Assembly: GCF_039414295.1 (NCBI RefSeq)
Contig: NZ_JBCITM010000001.1
Span: 124,001-188,000, forward strand
DNA: 64,000 nt
Direction of reading: 5' to 3'
From: Anoxynatronum sibiricum
GTDB lineage: Bacteria > Bacillota > Clostridia > Peptostreptococcales > Tindalliaceae
Positions 26,522 through 34,181 of the stretch are shown here, piece after piece (positions within the stretch are counted from its first letter, which is position 1; each line of letters opens with the position of its first letter). The notes beneath the pieces were generated by a model. The model was not told where the DNA came from and ran no database searches. It saw only the letters and a program-made list of their open reading frames with translations. The translations under genes and the position numbers were made by a program.

Positions 26522-27778
26522 ATGACAATTGCAGAACAAGTGACACAACAGGCGAAAGCAGCCCGGAAGGCTTCGCGGCAAATGGCATTGGTGAGTACTG
26601 ATGAAAAGAATCAGTGTCTGTTAAAAATGGCAGCAGCTCTTGAGACCAACAGTGGTGTTATTCAGGCAGCCAATGAACAGGATTTGGCGATGGCACGGGA
26701 AAAGGGTTTTTCGCAGGCGCTCTTGGACCGGTTGATGATTAATGATGCCCGGATTAATGATATGGCCGAGGGACTGCGACAAGTGGCGGCACTGAAAGAC
26801 CCCGTTGGTGAGGGATCTCGTTTGTGGACGGGTGCCGACGGTATTCAGATTTCTCAGGTGAGAACTCCCATGGGTGTGGTGGGAATGATTTACGAAGCCC
26901 GTCCCAATGTGACGGTTGATGCAGCAGCCCTGTGCCTGAAATCTGGGAATGCGGTGATCCTTAAAGGAGGATCGGAAGCCATTCATACCAATACGGCCAT
27001 TGCCGGTGTGTTGAAAAGTGCCATGGCTGAAAGTGCGTTGCCGGTGGAAGCGGTACAGTTAATTGAATCCACCAGCCGTGAGGCGGTCAATGTGCTCATG
27101 AAACTGAACGGACTGGTGGATGTGCTGATTCCAAGAGGCGGCGCCGGTCTCATTAAAACCGTGGTGGAGCAATCATCAGTCCCTGTCATTGAAACCGGTG
27201 TGGGTAACTGCCATGTTTTCGTGGACGCGTCGGCAGATCCTGTCATGGCAACAGCCATTGCAGTGAACGGGAAAACCCATCGACCTGCAGTGTGCAACGC
27301 CACCGAGACGCTGCTGGTTCATGAAAGCTTTGCCCGGGAGCACCTTGGCACCCTGACAAAACCCCTGCTGGAAAAGGGTGTTGAACTCAGAGGATGCCCG
27401 GTGACCTGCTCTCTGGTACCAGCAGCGATGCCTGCCAGTGAAGAGGATTGGTCAACAGAATTTCACGATCTGATTCTGGCGGTGAAAGTGGTGGCATCAT
27501 TGGATGAAGCCATGGATCACATCGAAACCTACGGCACTCGCCACTCGGAAGCTATTGTCACTGAGGAGTACAGCCATGCCCGGCGTTTCCTACAGGAAGT
27601 GGATGCAGCCACCGTCTATGTGAATGCCTCCACCCGCTACACCGACGGATTTCAGTTCGGCTTTGGCGCAGAAATCGGCATCAGCACCCAAAAGCTTCAT
27701 GCACGGGGTCCCATGGGGCTGGAAGCCCTTACCAGCATTAAATACATGGTGATGGGGAATGGACAAATCAGAAAATAA
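26522..27778 (+). CDS. proA: Gamma-glutamyl phosphate reductase
   Basis: 418 residues, standard length. NADPH-dependent reduction of glutamyl phosphate to glutamate semialdehyde in proline synthesis. Aldehyde dehydrogenase fold with MGVVGMIYEARPNVT, LKGGSEAIHTN, IPRGGAGLI and the catalytic Cys in KTHRPAVCNATETLL. Start ATG 26522 behind GAGGTG; GTG 26513 is less likely. Second gene of the proBA pair. Confidence 0.95.
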   Translation: MTIAEQVTQQAKAARKASRQMALVSTDEKNQCLLKMAAALETNSGVIQAANEQDLAMAREKGFSQALLDRLMINDARINDMAEGLRQVAALKDPVGEGSRLWTGADGIQISQVRTPMGVVGMIYEARPNVTVDAAALCLKSGNAVILKGGSEAIHTNTAIAGVLKSAMAESALPVEAVQLIESTSREAVNVLMKLNGLVDVLIPRGGAGLIKTVVEQSSVPVIETGVGNCHVFVDASADPVMATAIAVNGKTHRPAVCNATETLLVHESFAREHLGTLTKPLLEKGVELRGCPVTCSLVPAAMPASEEDWSTEFHDLILAVKVVASLDEAMDHIETYGTRHSEAIVTEEYSHARRFLQEVDAATVYVNASTRYTDGFQFGFGAEIGISTQKLHARGPMGLEALTSIKYMVMGNGQIRK

Positions 27779-27825
27779 TCCTGAAATAGGTATACGAATG
27801 AAACAGATATAGAGCATTGAAGAAA

Positions 27826-27915
27826 AAGAACGCCCTGAAATCGAAGGGACAACTGAGCCGGCGGGCACAAAAGGGCAGCAGTGGCAACTGCTTAACTGCG
27901 GCTGTCTGCCGGGAA
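27826..27915 (+). other. GC-rich structured 5' leader of the chemoreceptor gene
   Basis: The 160 bases between proA and the MCP gene contain several hairpins: CCCT-N8-AGGG at about 27833-27848, AGCAGT-GGCA-ACTGCT at about 27876-27893, and a CCGGC/GCCGG pairing around them. Chemoreceptor genes are often under riboswitch control, but no known core is recognisable. Confidence 0.35.
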
Positions 27916-27938
27916 ACAAAGGAGAGAGATTCGCCGCC

Positions 27939-29939
27939 ATGAAGAGTATTCGGACTAAAATGGTATTGATCTTTGCATTACTGGTGATTTTAGCCAGTGT
28001 CTCTACGAGCATGATAGCTACCATGCGAGCGGGAGATGCTCTGGTGAATGAAGTGGAAGCATCGCTGTTGGAAGTGGCACATCAGGCAGCTGATCTGATT
28101 GATGCCCGAATGGAAGTACAGGCTCAGCTGATTCAGCTGATTGCCGCCATGCCGGAAGTGACGGGGATGGATTGGGATGAGCAGTACCTGGCCCTCAATG
28201 AGTTTCGAAATATCTTGAATTTCAGAACCATTGCCGTGGTGCAGCCCGGTGGCGCTGCCCGTTATCTGGATGGTTCCACGGCACAGTTGGGAGACCGGTC
28301 ATATATCCGATCGGCTTTCAACGGCCAAACCCTGCATACAGACGTGCTGGTGGATGCTGACTACCATGAACAGGGCATCACCTTCGTGACACCCATTCGC
28401 CGGGATGACCGTACAGTGGGGGTTTTATTGGCGGTGGCTGTCTGGTATTCAGTGAGTGAACAGATTGAAGACATCGGTTTGGGAGAAAGCGGCTATGCCT
28501 ATGTGGTGAATCATGAAGGCACTATAGTGGCCCACCGTGAACGTCAATTGGTGATGGATGCCTTCAACCCCATTCGTCAGGGAACAGAAGATGAATCGCT
28601 GGCATCCCTGGCAGCTTTCACGGAAGAGGTGCTGGGCCAACGACAGGGTGTCGTCCGTTACACCAACAACGACCAGGATCTCTACGGAGCTTTCGTTCCC
28701 ATCGAAGGGGCTCATTGGTACATGGTGGTCACAGCTGATGCCGATGAAGTACTCAGTGCTATTCCGGTCATTCAACGTGAAATGATGGTGGTGGCGGCCG
28801 TCATTGTCTTGATTTGCATGATCCTCACCTTCTTTGTGGGCAGTTCCTTTGCCAAGCCCATCAAAATGATCCGTCGTGCGCTGGACCGGCTGGCAGACTA
28901 CGATCTGACCCTAGAAGATGAAGCTGTCATTGAGGGATATCGTGGGCGGAAAGATGAAATCGGACAGATTTCCGGGTCGCTGGTGCGGGTGCATGAAAAC
29001 TTGAAAAGTCTTATTAAGGGAATTTCACTCCAGTCTGAACAGTTGGCCATGGCATCGGAGGAAATGGCTGCTATTTGCAGAGAAACTTCCATAGCCGCAG
29101 CAGAAGTGGCAAAAACAATTGAAGAAATTGCCGGTGGTGCCACCGATCAGGCCCGGGAAACAGAAGAAAGTGCTGCCAATGCAGAGCGCATGGGAGCAGC
29201 CATCGCAGAAAATGCCCGGGATCTTGTGACGTTGGATCATTCAGTGACAGCAGTGGAGAAGCTGCGTCAGGAAGGCATGGAGGCCATGCACCGGCTGGTG
29301 GATAAAACGGCTGTTACAGCGAAGACTTCTTCAGAGGTACAGCAGATTATTCAGAAAACCAATGACAGCACCGGCCGTATTGCAGAGGCCAGTCAAATGA
29401 TTCGCAACATTGCCGACCAGACAAACCTTCTGGCATTGAACGCCGCCATAGAAGCGGCCAGAGCAGGAGAAGCCGGCAGAGGCTTTGCCGTTGTAGCAGA
29501 TGAAATTCGCAAGCTGGCGGAGCAGTCAGAAAGCTTCACAGATGAAATCCAGCGGGTAATTGAAGAAGTATCAGCCAATGTTAGCCGGGCGGTAGAAGCC
29601 ATGGCCACTGCAGCACGACTCACACAGGAGCAGGAAGCTCATGTGTCGGAGACCAATGAACGTTTCGAGGGTATTGCAGGCGCCCTGGAACAAATGACGG
29701 AAGCCATTACAACCCTGAAAGTGTCTGGTGGTGAAATGGAGGAAAGGAAAAATGCGTTGGTAGAGGCTGTGGAAAGCTTATCGGCTATTTCCGAAGAAAA
29801 TGCAGCCTCCACACAGCAAGCTTCAGCATCCATCGAAGAGCAAACGGCTTCCATCGACCAAATTGCAGGGAACAGCAACGATTTGACAGAGCTGGCTCAG
29901 CAAATGAACGAAGCCATCGCCCGTTTTAAATTGAAATAA
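27939..29939 (+). CDS. Methyl-accepting chemotaxis protein with dCache-like sensor
   Basis: 666 residues: TM1 about 7-28, an extracellular sensor about 30-280 of dCache pattern (LGDRSYIRSAFNG, GESGYAYVVNHEGTIVAHR), TM2 about 285-307, HAMP, then a long cytoplasmic coiled coil with the hairpin tip QTNLLALNAAIEAARAGE and FAVVADEIRKLAEQS. It transmits ligand binding to CheA. RBS AAAGGAGAGAG. Monocistronic, between proA and a terminator shared with the convergent thioredoxin-like gene. Ligand unknown, probably a small organic molecule. Confidence 0.94.
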   Translation: MKSIRTKMVLIFALLVILASVSTSMIATMRAGDALVNEVEASLLEVAHQAADLIDARMEVQAQLIQLIAAMPEVTGMDWDEQYLALNEFRNILNFRTIAVVQPGGAARYLDGSTAQLGDRSYIRSAFNGQTLHTDVLVDADYHEQGITFVTPIRRDDRTVGVLLAVAVWYSVSEQIEDIGLGESGYAYVVNHEGTIVAHRERQLVMDAFNPIRQGTEDESLASLAAFTEEVLGQRQGVVRYTNNDQDLYGAFVPIEGAHWYMVVTADADEVLSAIPVIQREMMVVAAVIVLICMILTFFVGSSFAKPIKMIRRALDRLADYDLTLEDEAVIEGYRGRKDEIGQISGSLVRVHENLKSLIKGISLQSEQLAMASEEMAAICRETSIAAAEVAKTIEEIAGGATDQARETEESAANAERMGAAIAENARDLVTLDHSVTAVEKLRQEGMEAMHRLVDKTAVTAKTSSEVQQIIQKTNDSTGRIAEASQMIRNIADQTNLLALNAAIEAARAGEAGRGFAVVADEIRKLAEQSESFTDEIQRVIEEVSANVSRAVEAMATAARLTQEQEAHVSETNERFEGIAGALEQMTEAITTLKVSGGEMEERKNALVEAVESLSAISEENAASTQQASASIEEQTASIDQIAGNSNDLTELAQQMNEAIARFKLK

Positions 29940-29960
29940 AGACCGAAACTAAGCCCAATG

Positions 29961-30000
29961 AAACCCCCTGGGAATTGACTGAAAATCCCAGGGGGTTTTT
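29961..30000. terminator. Terminator between convergent chemoreceptor and thioredoxin-like genes
   Basis: AAACCCCCTGGGA (29961-29973) pairs with TCCCAGGGGGTTT (29986-29998), followed by T on the plus strand. Confidence 0.85.
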
Positions 30001-30002
30001 GA

Positions 30003-30281
30003 TTATTCAAGATAAAGAGTATTCTTTTCATTGATTGCCTGTTTTAGTAGATCTGGCATGGTGAAAATGGAAGGGACGCGTCCTGCCACCACCAGCTGTT
30101 GGTTTAAAAAGAGTGCCGGCAAACACTGAATGCCGTCTTTCTCAATGGCGGCAGGGCTGCAAACCAATGTCACAGATGCCTTCAGATGAAGGCGGCGAAT
30201 AGCCTCGTCAACGACGGGCTTCATCTTGCTGAAGCCTCAGCCAATGTCCTCATAAATGGTGATTTGAATGTGTGTATCGAT
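30003..30281 (-). CDS. Candidate selenocysteine-containing small thioredoxin-like protein (UxxS)
   Basis: The frame reads QITIYEDIG, TGA, GFSKMKPVVDEAIRRL, then a thioredoxin_3-type fold with the cis-Pro loop CLPALFLN and VVAGRVPS. The in-frame TGA (30239-30237) falls exactly where homologues have the first Cys of CxxC, so U15-G-F-S is proposed. A hairpin with G-containing loop lies about 25 bases downstream (30219-30202), as expected of a bacterial SECIS. A near-perfect ribosome site (AGGGAGGTGAT, 30295-30285) precedes codon ATC at 30281, so the start would be non-canonical. Otherwise only the fragment from ATG 30224, lacking the active site, would be made. Downstream of ilvH in the same operon. 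Confidence 0.65.
30202..30219 (-). promoter_or_regulatory. SECIS-like hairpin in the thioredoxin-like gene
   Basis: GCCCGTC-GTT-GACG-A-GGC: 7 bp with one bulged A and loop GTT, 17 bases after the TGA to the stem. An alternative 7-bp hairpin lies directly after the TGA (30236-30217). Confidence 0.45.
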
Positions 30282-30321
30282 GGGATCACCTCCCTGACAA
30301 ATTGTTAATCATGCTATCGTA

Positions 30322-30834
30322 TTACCCGTCTTTGCGGCCGCTATTCACCTGAATGGCTTTGGCACCCCGATCCACAGCAATCATGCCGGTGCGTACCAGC
30401 TCTTTAATGCCAAAATCCCGGAGCATTTCTTCCAGTGCCGCCATTTTTTTGCTGTCACCGGTGACCTGAATAGTGACGGAGTTTTTACTGATGTCTACGA
30501 TCTTTTCTCTGAATATGTTGACAATTTCCACGATCTCATTTCGAGTGGCGGGAGTGGCGTGCACTTTAATAAGAGCAAGCTCACGTGCAATGGCCTCTTG
30601 GCCGATGTCGGAAACTTTGATGACATCAATCAACTTATTCAGCTGTTTGGAGATCTGTTCCAGAATGTATTCGTCTCCTTCGGCAACGATGGTAATGCGG
30701 GAGATTTCGGGGTCTTCCGTCACACCCACTGCCAGGCTGTGAATGTTAAAGCCTCTGCGGCTGAACAAGCCCACCACTTTAGAAAGGACGCTGGGCCGGT
30801 TTTCAACAAGAATTGCCAAAATATGCTTTTTCAT
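30322..30834 (-). CDS. ilvH: Acetolactate synthase small (regulatory) subunit
   Basis: 170 residues: N-terminal ACT domain (LAILVENRPSVLSKVVGLFSRRG, NIHSLAVG) for valine feedback and a C-terminal domain (SGRKDG end). It activates and confers feedback on IlvB. RBS AAGGAGGG before the ATG; 13 bases after ilvB. In the T-box controlled ilvBH operon on the minus strand. Confidence 0.95.
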   Translation of the reverse strand: MKKHILAILVENRPSVLSKVVGLFSRRGFNIHSLAVGVTEDPEISRITIVAEGDEYILEQISKQLNKLIDVIKVSDIGQEAIARELALIKVHATPATRNEIVEIVNIFREKIVDISKNSVTIQVTGDSKKMAALEEMLRDFGIKELVRTGMIAVDRGAKAIQVNSGRKDG

Positions 30835-30847
30835 CTGAAATCCCTCC

Positions 30848-32494
30848 TTATACCTGCTGGGCCGGAATCACATTTGACACGGGGTCAATGATGAATTCCG
30901 CCAGCATGGTGCCTTCGTGAGCCAGCAAGTGATCCAGGGCTGCATCCAGTTCCTCCTGATGCTCCACTCGAATGGCTGGAAAACCATAGGCTTCCGCCAG
31001 CTTTCCAAAAGAAGGGTTCCCCGTCAGGGTGGTCTGAGTGTAGCGCTTTTCGCAGAAATGCTCCTGTAGTTCCCGTACCATGCCCAGGCGGCTGTTGTTA
31101 AGAAGGACAATTTTAATGGACAGTCCTTCCTGGGCAGCGGTGGCCAGTTCTGTGAGGTTCATTTGAAAGCTGCCGTCTCCGGTGACCAATAGTACCTGCT
31201 GATGGGGGCAGCCGATTTTGGCACCAATGGCGGCAGGTAAACCATAGCCCATGGTGCCCAACCCGCCGGAGGTAAGAAAGGTGCGGGGGTGCTCGAAGGC
31301 ATAATAGCGACCGGTCCATACCTGATGTTGTCCCACATCGGTGGCGACAATGGTATCCTTTGACGCCTTGGCTGACAGCTGCTGAATCACTTTCATGGGA
31401 TCAAGACCCGCTGCGCCTTCTCCTGCTCCGGTACCTTTCACCACCCGTTTCCATTCCTGAACTTGTGTCATCCATTCAGGGTTTTCACGGTGAAAATCCT
31501 GTTCCAATAGTCCTTGTAGTGTTCTTTTGATATCGCCCACAATGGGAATATGAATATCAATGTTTTTGCCGATTTCCGCCGGATCCACATCGATATGGAC
31601 CACGGTGAGTGCTTTTTGGGCAAAATCTGACCGTTTGCCCGTGGATCGGTCAGCCATGCGAGACCCCATGACCACCAGAAAATCAGCTTCAGCCACTGCC
31701 TGTTTGGCCGGGTAGACACCATGATCGCCTCCCAGCATTCCCAATGAAAGGGGATGGCTGGCCGGGAAGGCACCAATGCCCATGAGGGTGGTGGCCACCG
31801 GGGCCTGCATACGCTCTGCAAAGGCAATGAGTTCGCTGGTAGCATCAGCCATGATACCGCCGCCACCCACCACAATCACCGGCCGCCGTGAATCCATCAT
31901 GGCTTCAATGGCTTTTTTAATCTGCCGGGGGTGGCCTTTCAGTGTCGGCTTGTATCCTCGCAGATCCACTGCTTCAGGGTAAGAAAAATCAAGAATGGCG
32001 GTTTGAACATCTCTGGGTATATCAATCAGTACAGGGCCAGGTCTCCCGGTGGTGGCAATGTGAAAGGCTTCCTTGAAAATCTGCGGCAGGTCACGTATAT
32101 CCTTTACCAGATAATTGTTCTTGGTGAAGGGTTCGGTGGCACCGGTAATGTCCACTTCCTGAAATACATCCCGGCCGATAAGATCGGTGCCCACCTGACC
32201 GGTGATGGCGATGAGGGGGATGGAATCCATGTAGGCAGTGGCAATGCCTGTGATCAGGTTGGTGGCACCAGGGCCCGAGGTGGCCATGCAAACGCCCGGT
32301 TTACCTGTCACCCGGCTGTAGCCGCTGGCGGCATGGGCGGCTCCCTGTTCATTGCGCACCAGCACCTGGCGAATACCTGAGTCGATGAGGGCGTCGTAAA
32401 GCAGCAGATTAGCCCCTCCCGGATAACCGAACAAGACACTGACACCCTCCTGTCGGAGAGCTTCAACCACACATGATGCGCCACTCATTTTCAT
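30848..32494 (-). CDS. ilvB: Acetolactate synthase large (catalytic) subunit
   Basis: 548 residues. ThDP-dependent condensation of pyruvate (or 2-ketobutyrate) to acetohydroxy acids in branched-chain amino acid synthesis. Motifs: FGYPGGANLLLYDAL, RNEQGAAHAASGYSRV with the catalytic Glu, ATSGPGATNLITG, and the ThDP-Mg motif GDGSFQMNLTELATA...NN. RBS AAGGAG before the ATG. Expression is governed by the T-box leader upstream. ilvH follows directly. Confidence 0.95.
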   Translation of the reverse strand: MKMSGASCVVEALRQEGVSVLFGYPGGANLLLYDALIDSGIRQVLVRNEQGAAHAASGYSRVTGKPGVCMATSGPGATNLITGIATAYMDSIPLIAITGQVGTDLIGRDVFQEVDITGATEPFTKNNYLVKDIRDLPQIFKEAFHIATTGRPGPVLIDIPRDVQTAILDFSYPEAVDLRGYKPTLKGHPRQIKKAIEAMMDSRRPVIVVGGGGIMADATSELIAFAERMQAPVATTLMGIGAFPASHPLSLGMLGGDHGVYPAKQAVAEADFLVVMGSRMADRSTGKRSDFAQKALTVVHIDVDPAEIGKNIDIHIPIVGDIKRTLQGLLEQDFHRENPEWMTQVQEWKRVVKGTGAGEGAAGLDPMKVIQQLSAKASKDTIVATDVGQHQVWTGRYYAFEHPRTFLTSGGLGTMGYGLPAAIGAKIGCPHQQVLLVTGDGSFQMNLTELATAAQEGLSIKIVLLNNSRLGMVRELQEHFCEKRYTQTTLTGNPSFGKLAEAYGFPAIRVEHQEELDAALDHLLAHEGTMLAEFIIDPVSNVIPAQQV

Positions 32495-32559
32495 TTTCTC
32501 TCACTCCTTCTTCATTGAGTTCACCATTCATTGAGTTCACCTGTTTTGGAAAAAGAGTA

Positions 32560-32907
32560 TCAAAAAAACCCGCTTCATCCAATAGGGACGAAACAGGTTC
32601 TGTTCGTGGTACCACCCAAATTCCCCAGCTCTTTTCAGGGCCAGGCTCACTGACTTCTGCCGTCAGAAGCATATGCCGACGGGCAAAAGTGATGTCCGTT
32701 AACGGGGACAAAACGCAGCTGCCTACTGACAGTGTCACCATACAAATCAGCCGATGGGGCATGATGCAGGGGCCTGTGTTCAGAACTGAGCCTCGGGAGG
32801 GAGTATATGATGAAACTTTCCACCGGTTCACACCAGCCACCGGCTCTCTGAAAGAAAGCAGCCACCTTTTGTCTCCGTCATTGGCTAATTGACAGAAAAT
32901 AATGTTA
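32560..32907 (-). promoter_or_regulatory. T-box riboswitch leader of ilvBH, probable isoleucine specifier
   Basis: Contains the T-box sequence TGGGTGGTACCACG at 32618-32605, Stem I with AGAGAG and GGTG motifs near 32830, and a competing terminator (arms 32599-32587 and 32580-32567, T-run 32568-32562). The specifier-loop 3' side between GAAAG and CTCC contains ATC followed by A (32811-32809), so tRNA-Ile is the likely effector. Uncharged tRNA would promote antitermination and ilvBH expression. Confidence 0.9.
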
Positions 32908-32913
32908 TCGCTT

Positions 32914-32942
32914 ACAATATCAGCTTCCATTGGGTTTGTCAA
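32914..32942 (-). promoter_or_regulatory. Promoter of the ilvBH operon
   Basis: TTGACA (32942-32937), 17-base spacing, TATTGT (32919-32914) on the minus strand; transcription would start near 32907. Confidence 0.8.
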
Positions 32943-32977
32943 CAGTTATTTTTGAAATAATAACTCGATTCGCACTT

Positions 32978-33005
32978 TTGAAGACAAAGGGGGCGGCTGT
33001 ATGAT
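32978..33005 (+). promoter_or_regulatory. Promoter of the yaiI/yqxD-like gene
   Basis: TTGAAG, 16-base spacing, TATGAT (33000-33005), about 35 bases upstream of the gene. Confidence 0.5.
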
Positions 33006-33039
33006 AAACTGAAAAAAATCATGGAAAAGGAGGTGCTCT

Positions 33040-33510
33040 GTGAAAATTCTGGTGGATGCCGACGGATGCCCCAAGGGAGCGCTTCAAGCCTGCCTGAGGG
33101 AAGGGAAAAAACGGCAGATAGAGGTATGGACAGTGGCCAACTATCATCATCGCATTGAATCTGATCATCATGTGACGGTGGATGGCGGTTCTCAGGAAGC
33201 AGACATGAAAGTGATGAACCTGGCAGAGTCGGGTGATGTGGTGGTGACCCAGGACTGGGGCCTGGCCGCACTGATTTTGGGAAAAGGAGGCCGATGCCTT
33301 CATCCTTCGGGGAAGGAGTATCGCCATGAAACCATTGATTTTCTACTGGAAGAACGGGAAATGAAAGCCAAAATCAGACGAAGCGGCGGGCGTACCAAGG
33401 GGCCTGGAAAGCGGACCGATGCTGAAAACCGGCAATTTTGCGAAATGCTGGTGAAGCTGCTGGATGAATCTCTGATTGGTGAAGATGATCATGGAGCGAA
33501 TTGGAACTGA
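33040..33510 (+). CDS. YaiI/YqxD family protein (UPF0178, DUF188)
   Basis: 156 residues, typical length. NYN/PIN-like fold suspected: ILVDADGCPKGALQ at the N-terminus with the conserved Asp pair, VDGGSQEADMKVMNLAESGDVVVTQDWGLAAL in the core (read in two parts), and RRSGGRTKGPGKRT near the end. The molecular role of the family is not established, though metal-dependent nuclease activity is suspected. GTG start behind AAAGGAGG. Followed by msrA about 75 bases downstream. Confidence 0.88.
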   Translation: MKILVDADGCPKGALQACLREGKKRQIEVWTVANYHHRIESDHHVTVDGGSQEADMKVMNLAESGDVVVTQDWGLAALILGKGGRCLHPSGKEYRHETIDFLLEEREMKAKIRRSGGRTKGPGKRTDAENRQFCEMLVKLLDESLIGEDDHGANWN

Positions 33511-33586
33511 AGCAGCGAAGAATGATTGATGATTGACATGAGCTTCTGTGGTTCGAAAGTGATATAGATGGAAAGGAAGTGTGGCG

Positions 33587-34141
33587 ATGAGGCGACAGGA
33601 AACTCAAACAGCTTACTTTGCAGGAGGGTGCTTTTGGTGCATGGTGTCTCCCTTTGATGTGCTGGAAGGCATTCTTGAGGTGAGGTCCGGCTATATGGGC
33701 GGCCACCTGGAGAATCCCCGGTATGAAGATGTGAAAAGCCAGCAGTCCGGTCACTATGAGATTGTTCGCATTTTGTATGATCCTGAGGTGATCTCCTATG
33801 AAAAGCTGCTGGAAGCCTTTTGGCGTCAGGTGGACCCCACCGATGAGGAGGGCCAGTTTCAGGACAGGGGGCCTTCCTACCGAACAGCGATTTTTCATAC
33901 CACTGAAACTCAGCGGCTGGCTGCTGAAAAATCAAAAAAAGCACTGGATGAATCCCGACGGTTTCCCGACCCGGTGATCACACCCATTCTTCCTGCCGGT
34001 ACTTACTATGATGCTGAAGAATATCACCAGGATTTCTATCAAAAGAGTCCTGAAGAATACAAACTTGACCGAAGCAAATCAGGGCGTGACGAGTTCATTA
34101 AGAAGTACTGGGGAGACGCGTACTATGCCATCTATGAATGA
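33587..34141 (+). CDS. msrA: Peptide-methionine (S)-S-oxide reductase
   Basis: 184 residues. Reduces methionine-S-sulfoxide in proteins. The GCFWC motif with the catalytic Cys (not Sec) is at the N-terminus, with SGYMGGHLENPRYEDV, GHYEIVRILYDP and AEEYHQDFYQ. No fused MsrB domain. Start ATG 33587 is preferred, with AAAGGAAG about 8 bases upstream; GTG 33581 is an alternative. It is followed 40 bases later by the large BTAD regulator. Confidence 0.94.
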   Translation: MRRQETQTAYFAGGCFWCMVSPFDVLEGILEVRSGYMGGHLENPRYEDVKSQQSGHYEIVRILYDPEVISYEKLLEAFWRQVDPTDEEGQFQDRGPSYRTAIFHTTETQRLAAEKSKKALDESRRFPDPVITPILPAGTYYDAEEYHQDFYQKSPEEYKLDRSKSGRDEFIKKYWGDAYYAIYE

Positions 34142-34181
34142 AACGAATCAGATTGAAAAGCGATGGAAAGAAGGTGGCTGA

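Noticed and set aside
27826..27915. c-di-GMP (GEMM) riboswitch before the chemoreceptor
   Set aside because: The conserved GGGACGCAAAGCC-like and GGCAAACC-like cores are not present; only generic hairpins can be supported.
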